Shown: one piece after another, positions 1-8,455 of the stretch
Position numbering within the stretch: position 1 is the first letter of the stretch
Layout: each line of letters opens with the position of its first letter
Position numbers and translations under genes: made by a program
The notes under the pieces: generated by a model
The model's database searches: none
What the model was told of the DNA's origin: nothing
What the model saw: the letters and a program-made list of their open reading frames with translations, nothing else
From: Pseudacidovorax sp. NFM-22
GTDB taxonomy: Bacteria; Pseudomonadota; Gammaproteobacteria; Burkholderiales; Burkholderiaceae_C
Assembly (NCBI RefSeq): GCF_021401245.1
Contig: NZ_JACBFY010000007.1
Coordinates: 186,001-250,000 of the forward strand
Reading direction: 5' to 3'
DNA: 64,000 bases

Positions 1-1
1 C

Positions 2-2068
2 CGATCCCCCGGCCTGCTCGCTGCAGCCCTCATCACCAGCGTACCGGCCTGGAGCCAGGACGGCCACCTGCCGGAGGTGTCGGTGCGCGGCCCGCGCGAC
101 GCCACGATCGGTACGGCCGACTCCGCCAGCGAAGGTGCGGCCGAGAAGGCGTCGTTCCAGGCCCGTCCCAAGCTTCGGCCGGGCGACATCGTGGAAGCCG
201 TGCCCGGGGTGGTCGCCACCCAGCACTCCGGCGACGGCAAGGCCAACCAGTATTTCCTGCGCGGCTTCAACCTCGACCACGGTACGGATTTCGCAGTGAC
301 GGTCGATGGCATGCCCGTCAACATGCCCACGCATGGCCACGGCCAGGGCTTTGCGGACCTCAACTTCCTGATTCCCGATCTCGTGTCCGGCGTGCGGTAC
401 CGCAAGGGACCCTACTTCGCGGACAGCGGCGACTTCTCGCTGGCCGGCAGCGCTTCCCTGGACTACGTCGGCGCGCTCGATGCGCCGTTCGCCGAACTCA
501 CGCTCGGCAAGAACAACTTTCGACGGTTGCTGGCCGCAGGCTCGCGCACCGTTGGGGACCAGACCTGGCTCGGCGCCGTGGAACTGGAGGGCAACGACGG
601 CCCCTGGGACACGCCCGAGCGGCTGCGCAAGGCCAACGCCGTGGTCCGCTACTCGCAGGGCTCGCCGTCCCGCGGCTTCAGCCTCACCGGCATGGCCTAC
701 CAGAGCCGCTGGAACTCGACAGACCAGATCCCACAGCGGCTGGTGGACAACGGCGAGCTGTCGCGCTTCGGCTCGCTCAACACCACGGATGGCGGCAAGA
801 CCCGCCGCCTCAGCCTGTCGGGCAAGTGGTTCGACAACGGCCCGCAGGGCAATACGCAGATCAGCGCCTATGCCATCGACTACCGCTTCGACCTGTTTTC
901 CGACTTCACCTACTTCCTGGACAGGCCCGACACGGGCGACCAGTTCGAGCAGACCGATCGGCGGCACATCTTCGGTGCGCAGGCCTCGCACAGCATGCCC
1001 AACCGCCTGGGCGGGCTCGACGGCATCCTGAGCTTCGGCGCGCAATGGCGCGGCGACCGCATCGGAGAAGTCGGCCTGTACGACACCGTCGCGCGGCAAC
1101 GAACGTCGACCGTGCGCAACGACAAGGTGTCGCAGGACCTGGTGTCCGTCTACGGGCAGCAACTGGTGAACGTCACCGAGCGGCTGCGGGGCTACGTCGG
1201 CCTGCGCGGCGACCTGCTGCGCTACACGGTCGATGGCCGCGAGCCTGTCTACGGCCCGGTGAACAGTGGCCGCGGCCACGACTCGCTCGCAAGTCCGAAG
1301 GCCGGGCTGGCCTTCACCGTCACGCCCGCGCACGAGCTGTACCTCAATGCCGGCGTCGGCTTCCATAGCAATGACGTGCGCGGCGCCACCATCCAGCTCG
1401 ATCCGCAAAGCGGCCTGCCCGCGGACCGCGTGCCGGCGCTGGTCAAGGGCCGTGGCGCCGAGGTCGGCTGGCGCTTCCAGCCCGATGAGGACTTCACGGC
1501 CACGGTCGCGCTCTGGCAACTGCGGCTGGACTCCGAGCTGGTCTATGTCGGCGATGCCGGCAGTACCGAGCCCGGGCGCGCCAGCAGCCGGCGAGGCATC
1601 GAGGCCACGCTGCGCTGGAAGCTCGACCGGCGCTGGCGGCTGGAGGCCGACGCCGCGCTCTCGCGTGCCCGCTTCCGTGGCGCGGCGCCGGAGGGTGAAG
1701 GCAATTACATCGACAACGCCGTGGAGCGGGTTCTGGCTGCCGGCGTGACCTACACCGATGGCCCGCTCACCGCATCCCTGCGCCTGCGCTACCTGGGCCC
1801 GCGCGCGCTGGACACGCTGGACAACGTCCGATCCAGGTCGACGACACTGGTGAACCTTGGGACGCGTTACGCGGTGAACCGCCACCTGACGCTGGGCCTC
1901 GACGTGTTCAACATCGCCGGGCGCAAGGGCAACGACATCGAATACCTCTATGCCTCGTGCACCGCGGGCGAGGTCGCCCAGGGCGTCTGCGGAAGTGGCA
2001 TCGAAGGCCGGCACATCCATCCGATGGAGCCGCGCAGCGCGCGCGTCAGCGCCCGCTGGACGTTCTGA
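2..2068 (+). CDS. TonB-dependent outer-membrane receptor (5' end outside window)
   Basis: Outer-membrane beta-barrel transporter energised by TonB. The reading frame is open from the first bases: the end of a signal peptide (hydrophobic run ending Ala-Trp-Ser-Gln) is encoded before the GTG at 77, so the true start lies upstream of the window. A plug domain follows (PGDIVEAVPGVVATQHSG, then FLRGFNLDHG), and the barrel ends in the C-terminal aromatic typical of outer-membrane proteins (RWTF). About 688 residues are visible. The substrate cannot be read from the sequence. It converges on a minus-strand copper/iron cluster containing a second receptor, so a metal chelate is likely; this is inference. 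Confidence 0.9.
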   Translation, partial: RSPGLLAAALITSVPAWSQDGHLPEVSVRGPRDATIGTADSASEGAAEKASFQARPKLRPGDIVEAVPGVVATQHSGDGKANQYFLRGFNLDHGTDFAVTVDGMPVNMPTHGHGQGFADLNFLIPDLVSGVRYRKGPYFADSGDFSLAGSASLDYVGALDAPFAELTLGKNNFRRLLAAGSRTVGDQTWLGAVELEGNDGPWDTPERLRKANAVVRYSQGSPSRGFSLTGMAYQSRWNSTDQIPQRLVDNGELSRFGSLNTTDGGKTRRLSLSGKWFDNGPQGNTQISAYAIDYRFDLFSDFTYFLDRPDTGDQFEQTDRRHIFGAQASHSMPNRLGGLDGILSFGAQWRGDRIGEVGLYDTVARQRTSTVRNDKVSQDLVSVYGQQLVNVTERLRGYVGLRGDLLRYTVDGREPVYGPVNSGRGHDSLASPKAGLAFTVTPAHELYLNAGVGFHSNDVRGATIQLDPQSGLPADRVPALVKGRGAEVGWRFQPDEDFTATVALWQLRLDSELVYVGDAGSTEPGRASSRRGIEATLRWKLDRRWRLEADAALSRARFRGAAPEGEGNYIDNAVERVLAAGVTYTDGPLTASLRLRYLGPRALDTLDNVRSRSTTLVNLGTRYAVNRHLTLGLDVFNIAGRKGNDIEYLYASCTAGEVAQGVCGSGIEGRHIHPMEPRSARVSARWTF

Positions 2069-2186
2069 CGGACCTTCCCAGGTCTTGCCTCCGGCCGCCC
2101 ATGCTGTTGCTATTGGCTCGGCGTCGGCCGGGTGCGCACTGAATCCTTGTGTTCCGACGCCAGGGCTTTGTCCCGAACCCTGCCCA

Positions 2187-3773
2187 TCACCTCACCATGA
2201 AGTCCGAAGGGCTGTCCCTGCGGCTCGCCCGAGCAGCGCGGACCTTGGTCCCGAGCCGTCGCCAGCCGATCACCACGCCCGTCACGCTCACCAGGGCGCC
2301 ACCCAGGCTCAGCGCCACCAGCAGCACGTCCCACAGCGGCCGGCGGTCCAGCAGGGGCAGCCAGTCCCAGCTGTGCAGCAGCGCGAACAGCCAGCGGCTG
2401 GCGCGTCGGCCGCTGTCGCTGCGGCCGAGCACGGCACCGGTGGCCGGGTCGATGTGCACCCAGCTGTGCTGCGCATCGCCGAACACGGCGCGCAGCACGG
2501 GCAGCGGGCGCTCGGCGCCGCCGGTCATCGTGTGGGCCGCGCGGTCGTAGTAGTGGAAGTCGTAGGCCTGCAGGCGCTCGACACGAAACAGGGGCGCCGG
2601 CAGCAGGCCGGCGATGGCGGCATGCAGCCGAACTTCGTCGACGACATGGGAAGACGCATCGACCGCCTTCAGCAGCCTCGGCGCACCCAACGCCCCGTGG
2701 GCCTGGACGACGGGCGTGCCCAGCACCGGCGTCCAGCGCAGCTCCCGCGTCCCGGCACCGGCGGCCGCGAGCAGCGCAGCCGGGGCGGCCTCGCCCGGTG
2801 CCGGCTGCAGCCCGATGCCCTGCAGTGCCTGCACCCGCAGGGGTGCGGCACCGGTGTCGAAGAGCCGCCAGGGGTTCATCGACATCAGCCCGCTGAAGAT
2901 CCAGGTGAGCGTCACGGCGCCGAACAGCAGTCCGCCGATGTGATGCCAGCGCATGGCCCGCCCGCCGTAGGGCGAGCGCGAGCCGCTCTTGTAGGGCCGG
3001 CCGAAGCGCCAGCGCAACAGGCCCACCCCCATGCCGGCCAACACGAGCCCGATGCCCGCGATGGACAGCCAGTTCACGATGTCGGCCCACCACGCATCGA
3101 GCACCCCGCCGCGGAAGGGGTAGAGCCAGTGGATCCAGGCACCGGCGTAGTTCCACAGACGCTCGGTACGCGTCGCATCGCGCACCACCTCGCCGGTCAG
3201 GCTCGAGACGTACAGCCGCGTGTCATCGACATCGCCCAGTTGCACCTGGTGCAGCGGCCGGTGTGCATCGAGCGCGCGGGAATGCGTGAAGGCGTCTTCC
3301 TGCACCAGGCCGATGTGCCGGGGCAGGGGTGCGTCCGCGCCGGCCGGCGCGCCGAAGGCGGTGGCGCTGGCCAGGGCCGCGGCCACGTCGGCCGCGGGCA
3401 GCCGCTGACCGCTGCGCGCATCGATCACCACGGTGCCGGCCCCGGGCGCCGCACGTCGCCGACCCTCAGCCGCCGTGGCCGTGGTCTGCGGCACCGCCAG
3501 GTACACCGGCCGACCTGCGCGGCCGGCGGCCAGCCGCAGTTCGCGCAGGGGGCCGGCGACGCCCGCCCTGTCCAGCGCCTCGCGCGGGCCCAGCAGTCCG
3601 GCCCCGTCGCCCAGAGGCGGCAGGTGCGCCAGACGTTCGGCGGACGTGAGCTTGGGATAGCCCACGTACATCATCACCACGCCCGAGACGAACCACATCG
3701 CGAAGAAGGCGCACAGCCCCACGCCCATCCAGCGGTGGACGAGAAAGAGCCAGCGCTTGAAGCGCACTCGCAT
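2187..3773 (-). CDS. PepSY-associated membrane protein
   Basis: A 528-residue inner-membrane protein of the PepSY/PepSY_TM type often found beside TonB-dependent metal receptors, where it is thought to act in reductive metal release or uptake. Hydrophobic segments lie near residues 8-38, 232-256, 277-300 and 482-506, with large periplasmic loops between them. Conserved His/Arg at the membrane edges (LVHRWMG near 11-17, RWHHIGG near 275-281) fit the family. It begins 13 bp after the stop of the upstream receptor gene and is the last gene of that transcript. The exact substrate is unknown. Confidence 0.85.
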   Translation of the reverse strand: MRVRFKRWLFLVHRWMGVGLCAFFAMWFVSGVVMMYVGYPKLTSAERLAHLPPLGDGAGLLGPREALDRAGVAGPLRELRLAAGRAGRPVYLAVPQTTATAAEGRRRAAPGAGTVVIDARSGQRLPAADVAAALASATAFGAPAGADAPLPRHIGLVQEDAFTHSRALDAHRPLHQVQLGDVDDTRLYVSSLTGEVVRDATRTERLWNYAGAWIHWLYPFRGGVLDAWWADIVNWLSIAGIGLVLAGMGVGLLRWRFGRPYKSGSRSPYGGRAMRWHHIGGLLFGAVTLTWIFSGLMSMNPWRLFDTGAAPLRVQALQGIGLQPAPGEAAPAALLAAAGAGTRELRWTPVLGTPVVQAHGALGAPRLLKAVDASSHVVDEVRLHAAIAGLLPAPLFRVERLQAYDFHYYDRAAHTMTGGAERPLPVLRAVFGDAQHSWVHIDPATGAVLGRSDSGRRASRWLFALLHSWDWLPLLDRRPLWDVLLVALSLGGALVSVTGVVIGWRRLGTKVRAARASRRDSPSDFMVR

Positions 3774-3786
3774 GGCGGGCCCCCGC

Positions 3787-5970
3787 TCAGAAGCCGACGC
3801 GCAGCGTCAGGTCGGCAGTGCGCGGCTCGCCCAGGTAGGCCATGGTGCCGGTCAGGTTGGCGGCATAGACCCGGTCGGTGGCATTGCGCAGGCGCAGCGT
3901 CAGCTCGGCGTTGCGGTGCACCTGGTAGCTCAGGCCCAGGTCCAGCAGCGTGTAGGCCGGCCAGCGCAGGGTGTTGGCCGCGTCGCCATACACGGCACCG
4001 ACCCGACGGATGCCGATGCTCGCCTGCCACTGGGGCGCAAAGGCACAGGACGTCCAGAGGTTGGCCACCGTGCGCGGGGTGTTGGTGGGCGTCTTGCCCG
4101 CATAGTCCACGCCGCCCTGCCTGTACGCGTCGTATCGCGCGCGGGAGTAGCTCCAGTTGGCCTGCACCGACCAGTCCCGCGTGGGCTGCAGGCCCACGGC
4201 GATCTCGCCGCCGCGGGACGACTGCTGGCCCACGAGCACGGTCAGGCTGCTGTTGGCCGGATCCTGCGTCGCGATGTTCTTGCGCACGATGTCATAGACC
4301 GCCAGCGTCGCCGTGCCCTTGCCCTGCCAGAAGTCCAGCTTGCTGCCCAGCTCGACCTGGCGGCCCGTCGTGAGCTCGCTGTTGTCGCGCACATTGGCGA
4401 AGCTGGCGGTACTCAGCACGCCAGCCGGCGGGTCCGCCGCCGTCGCGTACTGCGCATACAGGTTGGCGCCTGGCGCCACGTCCCACACCAGGCCGGCGCG
4501 GCCGGTGGTGGGGTTGTAGCCACGCGAGTAGGTGGCCGGACTGGCCGCGGTCACCTCACGGCGATTGATCAGGTCCAGGTCGATGCGCTCGTGGCGCAAG
4601 GCCGTCACCAGGCTGAGCGAAGGCGTGAGGAAGGTGCGGTTCTCGGCAAAGGCTGCCACCGTGCGCACCTTGTTCTCCCGGTCGGGCCGGAAGCCCGGCG
4701 TCATGCCGCGGATGGTGAAGAAGGGCTCGGTGGTGAAGACGTACGGGTTGACCGTGCTGACCGTGGCCGACAGGCTGTTGGGGAAGCGCGTCTGGCGGTT
4801 CAGGCTCACGTCCAGCCCGAAGGACCAGTCGCTGCGCAGCCCGGCCAGCCGGCCCTGGTAGCTGCCGTCGATGCGGTTGCCCACCATCCGCTGGTCGTGC
4901 CGCTGCAGCAGCGTGGCCGAGCGCGTGACCGCCGTGTTGCTCCGGTTGAAGGTGTAGCTCTCGACGTTGCGGTAGTCGCGCAACGCGTCGTAGACGTAGA
5001 AGGTGTTGCGCAGTTGCAGCGCATCGCTCACGCGCCAGTCGGTGAGCGAGCGCAGCCACTGCACGCGCTGGGCGTAGATGCCGTCGGCGCTGTTGTAGTT
5101 CTTGGTCCGCGTGCCAGGGTCGATGCGCGCGGTGCCTGCCAGCGGCTGCATCAGCGGCGTTCCCCAGTAGGGCCGGTCCACGTATTCCTTCTGGTATTCG
5201 TAGGCCAGCGTGTGGCTCAGGCCACCGCCGAAGTCCGAGAGCAGCGAGGCCGCCAACTGGGTCGCGTCCTTGCGCGTGCCATCGGTCCAGCCATCGCCGT
5301 GGCGGCGGTTGAGGTCGATGCGCAGGTAATGGTCGCCGCTGCCCAGGCCATCGCCTGCGATGCGGCGATTGAGGCCGACCGACGCTTCCTTCAGACGGTC
5401 GCTGCCGAGGCGCAGCTGTGCCTCGGAGATGTCGTGCCGGGTCGCAAGCTTGGTGATGTAGTTTATGGTGCCGCCCACACCGCCTGCGCCATAGAGGAAG
5501 CTGGACGCACCGCCGATGGCCTCGACCCGGTCGTAGATCCAGCTGTCCACCGGCCGCGCGGCGATCGTGTACTGCACGTTGATGCCATTGAAGAGCTGGG
5601 TGAGCGAGGCACCGCTGAAGCCGCGGTACTGCACGCCGATGTTGCCGGGCGCGTCGTGCGCGGTGACTCCCGGGATCGCGCGCAACGCCTCCTGCGTGTT
5701 GGTGACACCGCGGGCATCGAGGGTGGCACGATCCACCACGGTGACCGTGGCAGGCGTCTCGCGCGGCGTGAGGCCCAGTTGGCTGCCGGTGGTCGCCGGC
5801 ACGTCCAGGGCAAGGCGGCCGTTGGGCTGGGCGGGCGCGTCGCGCACCTGCACGGGAGGAAGGCTGCCGGTCGTCTCGCTCTGTGCAAGGGCAGGAGCGG
5901 CATGGGACAGGGCGATGAGGCTCGCCCACGCGAGCGGCGCGGGCGCAAAGGGAAGGCGTAATGAGGACAT
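3787..5970 (-). CDS. TonB-dependent siderophore-type receptor
   Basis: A 727-residue TonB-dependent receptor. The start at 5970 is chosen because it gives a proper signal peptide (MSSLRLPFAPAP... ending ALAQ near residue 32); the frame is open further upstream but without one. The plug follows (TPATVTVVDRATLDARGVTN, then a short RGF motif), and the barrel ends TLRVGF. The architecture matches the siderophore-receptor subfamily. Its neighbours are DUF2946, PCu(A)C, Sco and PepSY proteins, so copper or a copper/iron chelate is a reasonable cargo, but this is inference from context. Confidence 0.88.
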   Translation of the reverse strand: MSSLRLPFAPAPLAWASLIALSHAAPALAQSETTGSLPPVQVRDAPAQPNGRLALDVPATTGSQLGLTPRETPATVTVVDRATLDARGVTNTQEALRAIPGVTAHDAPGNIGVQYRGFSGASLTQLFNGINVQYTIAARPVDSWIYDRVEAIGGASSFLYGAGGVGGTINYITKLATRHDISEAQLRLGSDRLKEASVGLNRRIAGDGLGSGDHYLRIDLNRRHGDGWTDGTRKDATQLAASLLSDFGGGLSHTLAYEYQKEYVDRPYWGTPLMQPLAGTARIDPGTRTKNYNSADGIYAQRVQWLRSLTDWRVSDALQLRNTFYVYDALRDYRNVESYTFNRSNTAVTRSATLLQRHDQRMVGNRIDGSYQGRLAGLRSDWSFGLDVSLNRQTRFPNSLSATVSTVNPYVFTTEPFFTIRGMTPGFRPDRENKVRTVAAFAENRTFLTPSLSLVTALRHERIDLDLINRREVTAASPATYSRGYNPTTGRAGLVWDVAPGANLYAQYATAADPPAGVLSTASFANVRDNSELTTGRQVELGSKLDFWQGKGTATLAVYDIVRKNIATQDPANSSLTVLVGQQSSRGGEIAVGLQPTRDWSVQANWSYSRARYDAYRQGGVDYAGKTPTNTPRTVANLWTSCAFAPQWQASIGIRRVGAVYGDAANTLRWPAYTLLDLGLSYQVHRNAELTLRLRNATDRVYAANLTGTMAYLGEPRTADLTLRVGF

Positions 5971-6076
5971 GGTTCTCGTCGAAGGACACGGGGATCCGCG
6001 GCGGCGCATCGGTGCACCGCCCACGCAGGCGCCAGCCCGCAGGCCAGGGCGGCCGCGGGACGTCAATGGCGCAGGG

Positions 6077-6538
6077 TCATCCGGCGAGAGCCGGTGGCGC
6101 GCGGGCCTGCAGCGGACGCCAGGGCGCGTCGGCAACGAGAAGAACGCAGAGGGGTGGGACGGGCTGCGGCAGGGGCAGCGCCCGCCAGGCCAGACCGGGC
6201 GCCCAGACCGGCAGGGGCATCAGGACGCGCGCATGGCAGAGCGCGCAGCCATAGGACGCGGAGGCGGCATCGGGCGCGTCGCCCGTCGCGGCGGCATCCT
6301 CCTGCGCATCGAGCGTGCGGGGCTCGCCCGAGACGCCCGGTACGGCGCGGACCGCCTGCATGCCCTGAGCCGTGCAGACCATGAAGGCATCGGGCGGCAG
6401 GGGCGCACCCTGGGCCTGCGGACCGCCCAGGGCTGGCCACATCGGCAGCAGAAGCAGCAGCCAGTGCGCCAGCAGCAGCCAGCGCGCTGCCCTGCCCGGG
6501 AAGGGCATGCGAAGCGGAAGGCTGTTACGTGTGCGCAT
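6077..6538 (-). CDS. DUF2946-like small membrane protein with CxxC
   Basis: A 153-residue protein with one hydrophobic N-terminal segment (about residues 19-36), an isolated cysteine at 55 and a CALCH motif at 98-102, the layout of DUF2946 proteins. It sits between the copper chaperone gene (48 bp upstream) and the TonB receptor (about 106 bp downstream). Some DUF2946 reading frames act as copper-sensing leader peptides upstream of copper-responsive receptor genes (CruR in Bordetella, from memory). The position here fits that idea, but the sequence does not prove it. Its proline-rich tail is not conserved-looking. Confidence 0.7.
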   Translation of the reverse strand: MRTRNSLPLRMPFPGRAARWLLLAHWLLLLLPMWPALGGPQAQGAPLPPDAFMVCTAQGMQAVRAVPGVSGEPRTLDAQEDAAATGDAPDAASASYGCALCHARVLMPLPVWAPGLAWRALPLPQPVPPLCVLLVADAPWRPLQARAPPALAG

Positions 6539-6586
6539 GGGTCAGGGTGGCGTGCGGCCCGTCGATCGGGCCGCGAGCTTCCTGGA

Positions 6587-7060
6587 TCAGTGCTTGTGCT
6601 CGCCGTGCGTCATCGGCATCGCCTCGGTCTTCAGCGGGCGCACCGGTGCCTGCACCTGAACGGTCTGCCGCTTGCCGTCCTTGCCCTCGAAGACCAGGCT
6701 CAGCGGCACGGTCTCGCCCGCCTTCACCTGCTGCTTCAGGTCCATCAGCATCACGTGGTAGCCGCCGGGCTTCAGTTCCACCGGCTTGCCGGCAGGCAGA
6801 TCGACAGCCTGGACCTGGCGCATCCTCATCACGTTGTCCTGCATGGCCATCTCGTGCACCTCGACGGTGGGCGTCAGGGGCGAGCTGGCCGAAATCAGGC
6901 GGGCGTCCTGCGGCGACTGCAGTTGCATGAAGGCGCCCGTGGCCTTCTGCTGCGGCACCGTCGCGCGGACCCAGGCGTCCCTGACGGTGACCTGGGCATG
7001 GGCGGTGGCGGCTGCGAGCAGGAAGGCGCCCAGGGCGAGCGGGCGGAAGAGGGAAGTCAT
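6587..7060 (-). CDS. PCu(A)C periplasmic copper chaperone
   Basis: A 157-residue periplasmic Cu(I) chaperone that delivers copper to cytochrome c oxidase assembly. It has a signal peptide (cleavage after Ala-His-Ala near residue 22). The copper site matches the family signature H-x10-M-x21-H-x-M exactly: His69, Met80, His102 and Met104. The C-terminus is His/Met-rich (MTHGEHKH), likely extra metal ligands. A Sco gene lies 63 bp upstream on the same strand; Sco and PCu(A)C cooperate in building the CuA centre, so co-transcription makes functional sense. Confidence 0.93.
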   Translation of the reverse strand: MTSLFRPLALGAFLLAAATAHAQVTVRDAWVRATVPQQKATGAFMQLQSPQDARLISASSPLTPTVEVHEMAMQDNVMRMRQVQAVDLPAGKPVELKPGGYHVMLMDLKQQVKAGETVPLSLVFEGKDGKRQTVQVQAPVRPLKTEAMPMTHGEHKH

Positions 7061-7123
7061 GCGAAGGCTCCTTGATGGATGGATGAGTGGGTGGGTGGGA
7101 GGAAGAAGGAGATGGGGAGGCGC

Positions 7124-7819
7124 TCAGGCCGTCTTCGGCAACAGTTGCCGCACGTCCGCCGCGCACTGCTCGGCGCTCTGCTCGTGCCGCAGCAGGATGC
7201 GCACGCGGCCCTGCGGGTCGTACAGGTAGCTGAAGGCCGAATGGTCCAAGGTGTAGGACGCGCCGGTGGGCACCTTGCGGTAGTACACGCGGAAGTCCTT
7301 GGCGGTCCGGGCCGTGCCCTCGGCGTCGGTGTACAGACCAAGGAAGCTCGCATCGAAGGCGGCGGTATAGGCCTTGAGCACCTCGGGCGTGTCGCGCTCG
7401 GGGTCGAGGGTGACGAAGATCACCTGCAGTTGCGGGCCTTGCGGACCCAGCAGCTCCTTGATGCGTGCGGCGCGCGTGAGCGCCGTCGGACAGACATCCG
7501 GGCACTGCGTGAAGCCGAAGAACATCAGCACCGCCTGACCGCGGAAGTCGACGAGCGTTCGCTCCTGCCCATCGGGGTCGCGAAGATGGAAGTCACGCGC
7601 ATAGGCTGCGCCGGTGATGTCGACACCGTTCACCGCGAGGGGAGACGGTCGGAAACCGTCGCAACCGGCCAGCGCCAGGCCGACGGGGGCCAGCAGGCCG
7701 GCCCGAAGAAAGCGTCGGCGGCCATGGCGCGAAGGGGCAGGGCCGGCCGCATCGGCCGAGGCGGGAGCAGGCGCAGTCGATGGCACACAGACCAAAGGCG
7801 CAGGAGGCGGAATGTCCAT
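7124..7819 (-). CDS. Sco1/SenC family copper lipoprotein
   Basis: Thioredoxin-fold copper protein needed for cytochrome oxidase CuA assembly. The chosen start gives 231 residues. An Arg-rich stretch (RRRFLRAG, 34-41) precedes a hydrophobic segment and a lipobox LALAGC with Cys53, suggesting a Tat-exported lipoprotein. The copper site is complete: CPDVC (Cys106, Cys110) and the distal His193 (LDHSAF). A start at 7858 is also possible. It lies upstream of the PCu(A)C chaperone and downstream of a second DUF2946 gene on the same strand. Confidence 0.92.
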   Translation of the reverse strand: MDIPPPAPLVCVPSTAPAPASADAAGPAPSRHGRRRFLRAGLLAPVGLALAGCDGFRPSPLAVNGVDITGAAYARDFHLRDPDGQERTLVDFRGQAVLMFFGFTQCPDVCPTALTRAARIKELLGPQGPQLQVIFVTLDPERDTPEVLKAYTAAFDASFLGLYTDAEGTARTAKDFRVYYRKVPTGASYTLDHSAFSYLYDPQGRVRILLRHEQSAEQCAADVRQLLPKTA

Positions 7820-7979
7820 GGGAAGGGCAGTCGTTCGGTGGAGCCTGGCCGACGCCATAGGCCGCCGCGCGGCCCTCCGGGACCGCACGGCACGAGCCGC
7901 GTGCGCAGGCGTGAATGAGGCGAGCCGGCCCCTGAAGCCGCATGGCGTCGCCGCCCGATGGCGATGCGACGTGCGGCGA

Positions 7980-8366
7980 TCAGGCCGTCGGCAGCAGGGT
8001 GGAGGGCGGCCCTCGGGGCGGCAACGGCGCCCCGACCAGCGCGGCGATGCGCGCGCGAACGATGGGGTGAAGCGCGTGCGCCAGCGGCTGGGGCTGGCGC
8101 AACGTCGGCAGGTCGGCCGAGGGAGGCAGGCCGCTCGCCAGGCACAGCGGGCAGTCCAGTCCGTGGTGGACCGCCGCCTGCGCCTTGCCGTCGTCGTCGA
8201 CGACCACGAGCTTGACGGAGCCGCCCTGGGCACAGACCAGCTCCATGGCCTGCGGTGCCACCAAGGGCGATGCGAATGCCACGCCCAAGGTCAGCAGCAG
8301 CCACGCCAGGACGAGGCGGACTACCGTGGACGAACTGCGCAGGCCATGCATCGGGGCATTATGCAT
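7980..8366 (-). CDS. DUF2946-like small protein with CPLC motif
   Basis: A small protein of 128 residues (or 123 from the alternative ATG at 8351; neither start has a convincing ribosome site). It has a hydrophobic N-terminal segment (about 14-33), Cys45, a His pair at 67-68 and CPLC at 72-75, typical of DUF2946 cysteine placement. It is the first gene of the minus-strand copper cluster, upstream of sco. It resembles the second DUF2946 gene of the cluster in architecture more than in sequence. A role as a copper sensor or leader peptide is possible but inferred. Confidence 0.7.
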   Translation of the reverse strand: MHNAPMHGLRSSSTVVRLVLAWLLLTLGVAFASPLVAPQAMELVCAQGGSVKLVVVDDDGKAQAAVHHGLDCPLCLASGLPPSADLPTLRQPQPLAHALHPIVRARIAALVGAPLPPRGPPSTLLPTA

Positions 8367-8455
8367 AGGGCTTGCTGCGAGCCGCGATGCAAGGCTGCGC
8401 GGCCCTGGCCGTTCGCCCAGTTGGCGCCAGCCCGGGCCCTGGCTAGCATGGGCCG

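Noticed and set aside
1950-5961. Long plus-strand open frames opposite the PepSY and siderophore-receptor genes
   Set aside because: Antisense shadows with Arg/Ala-rich composition; the minus-strand proteins have clear domains and signal peptides.
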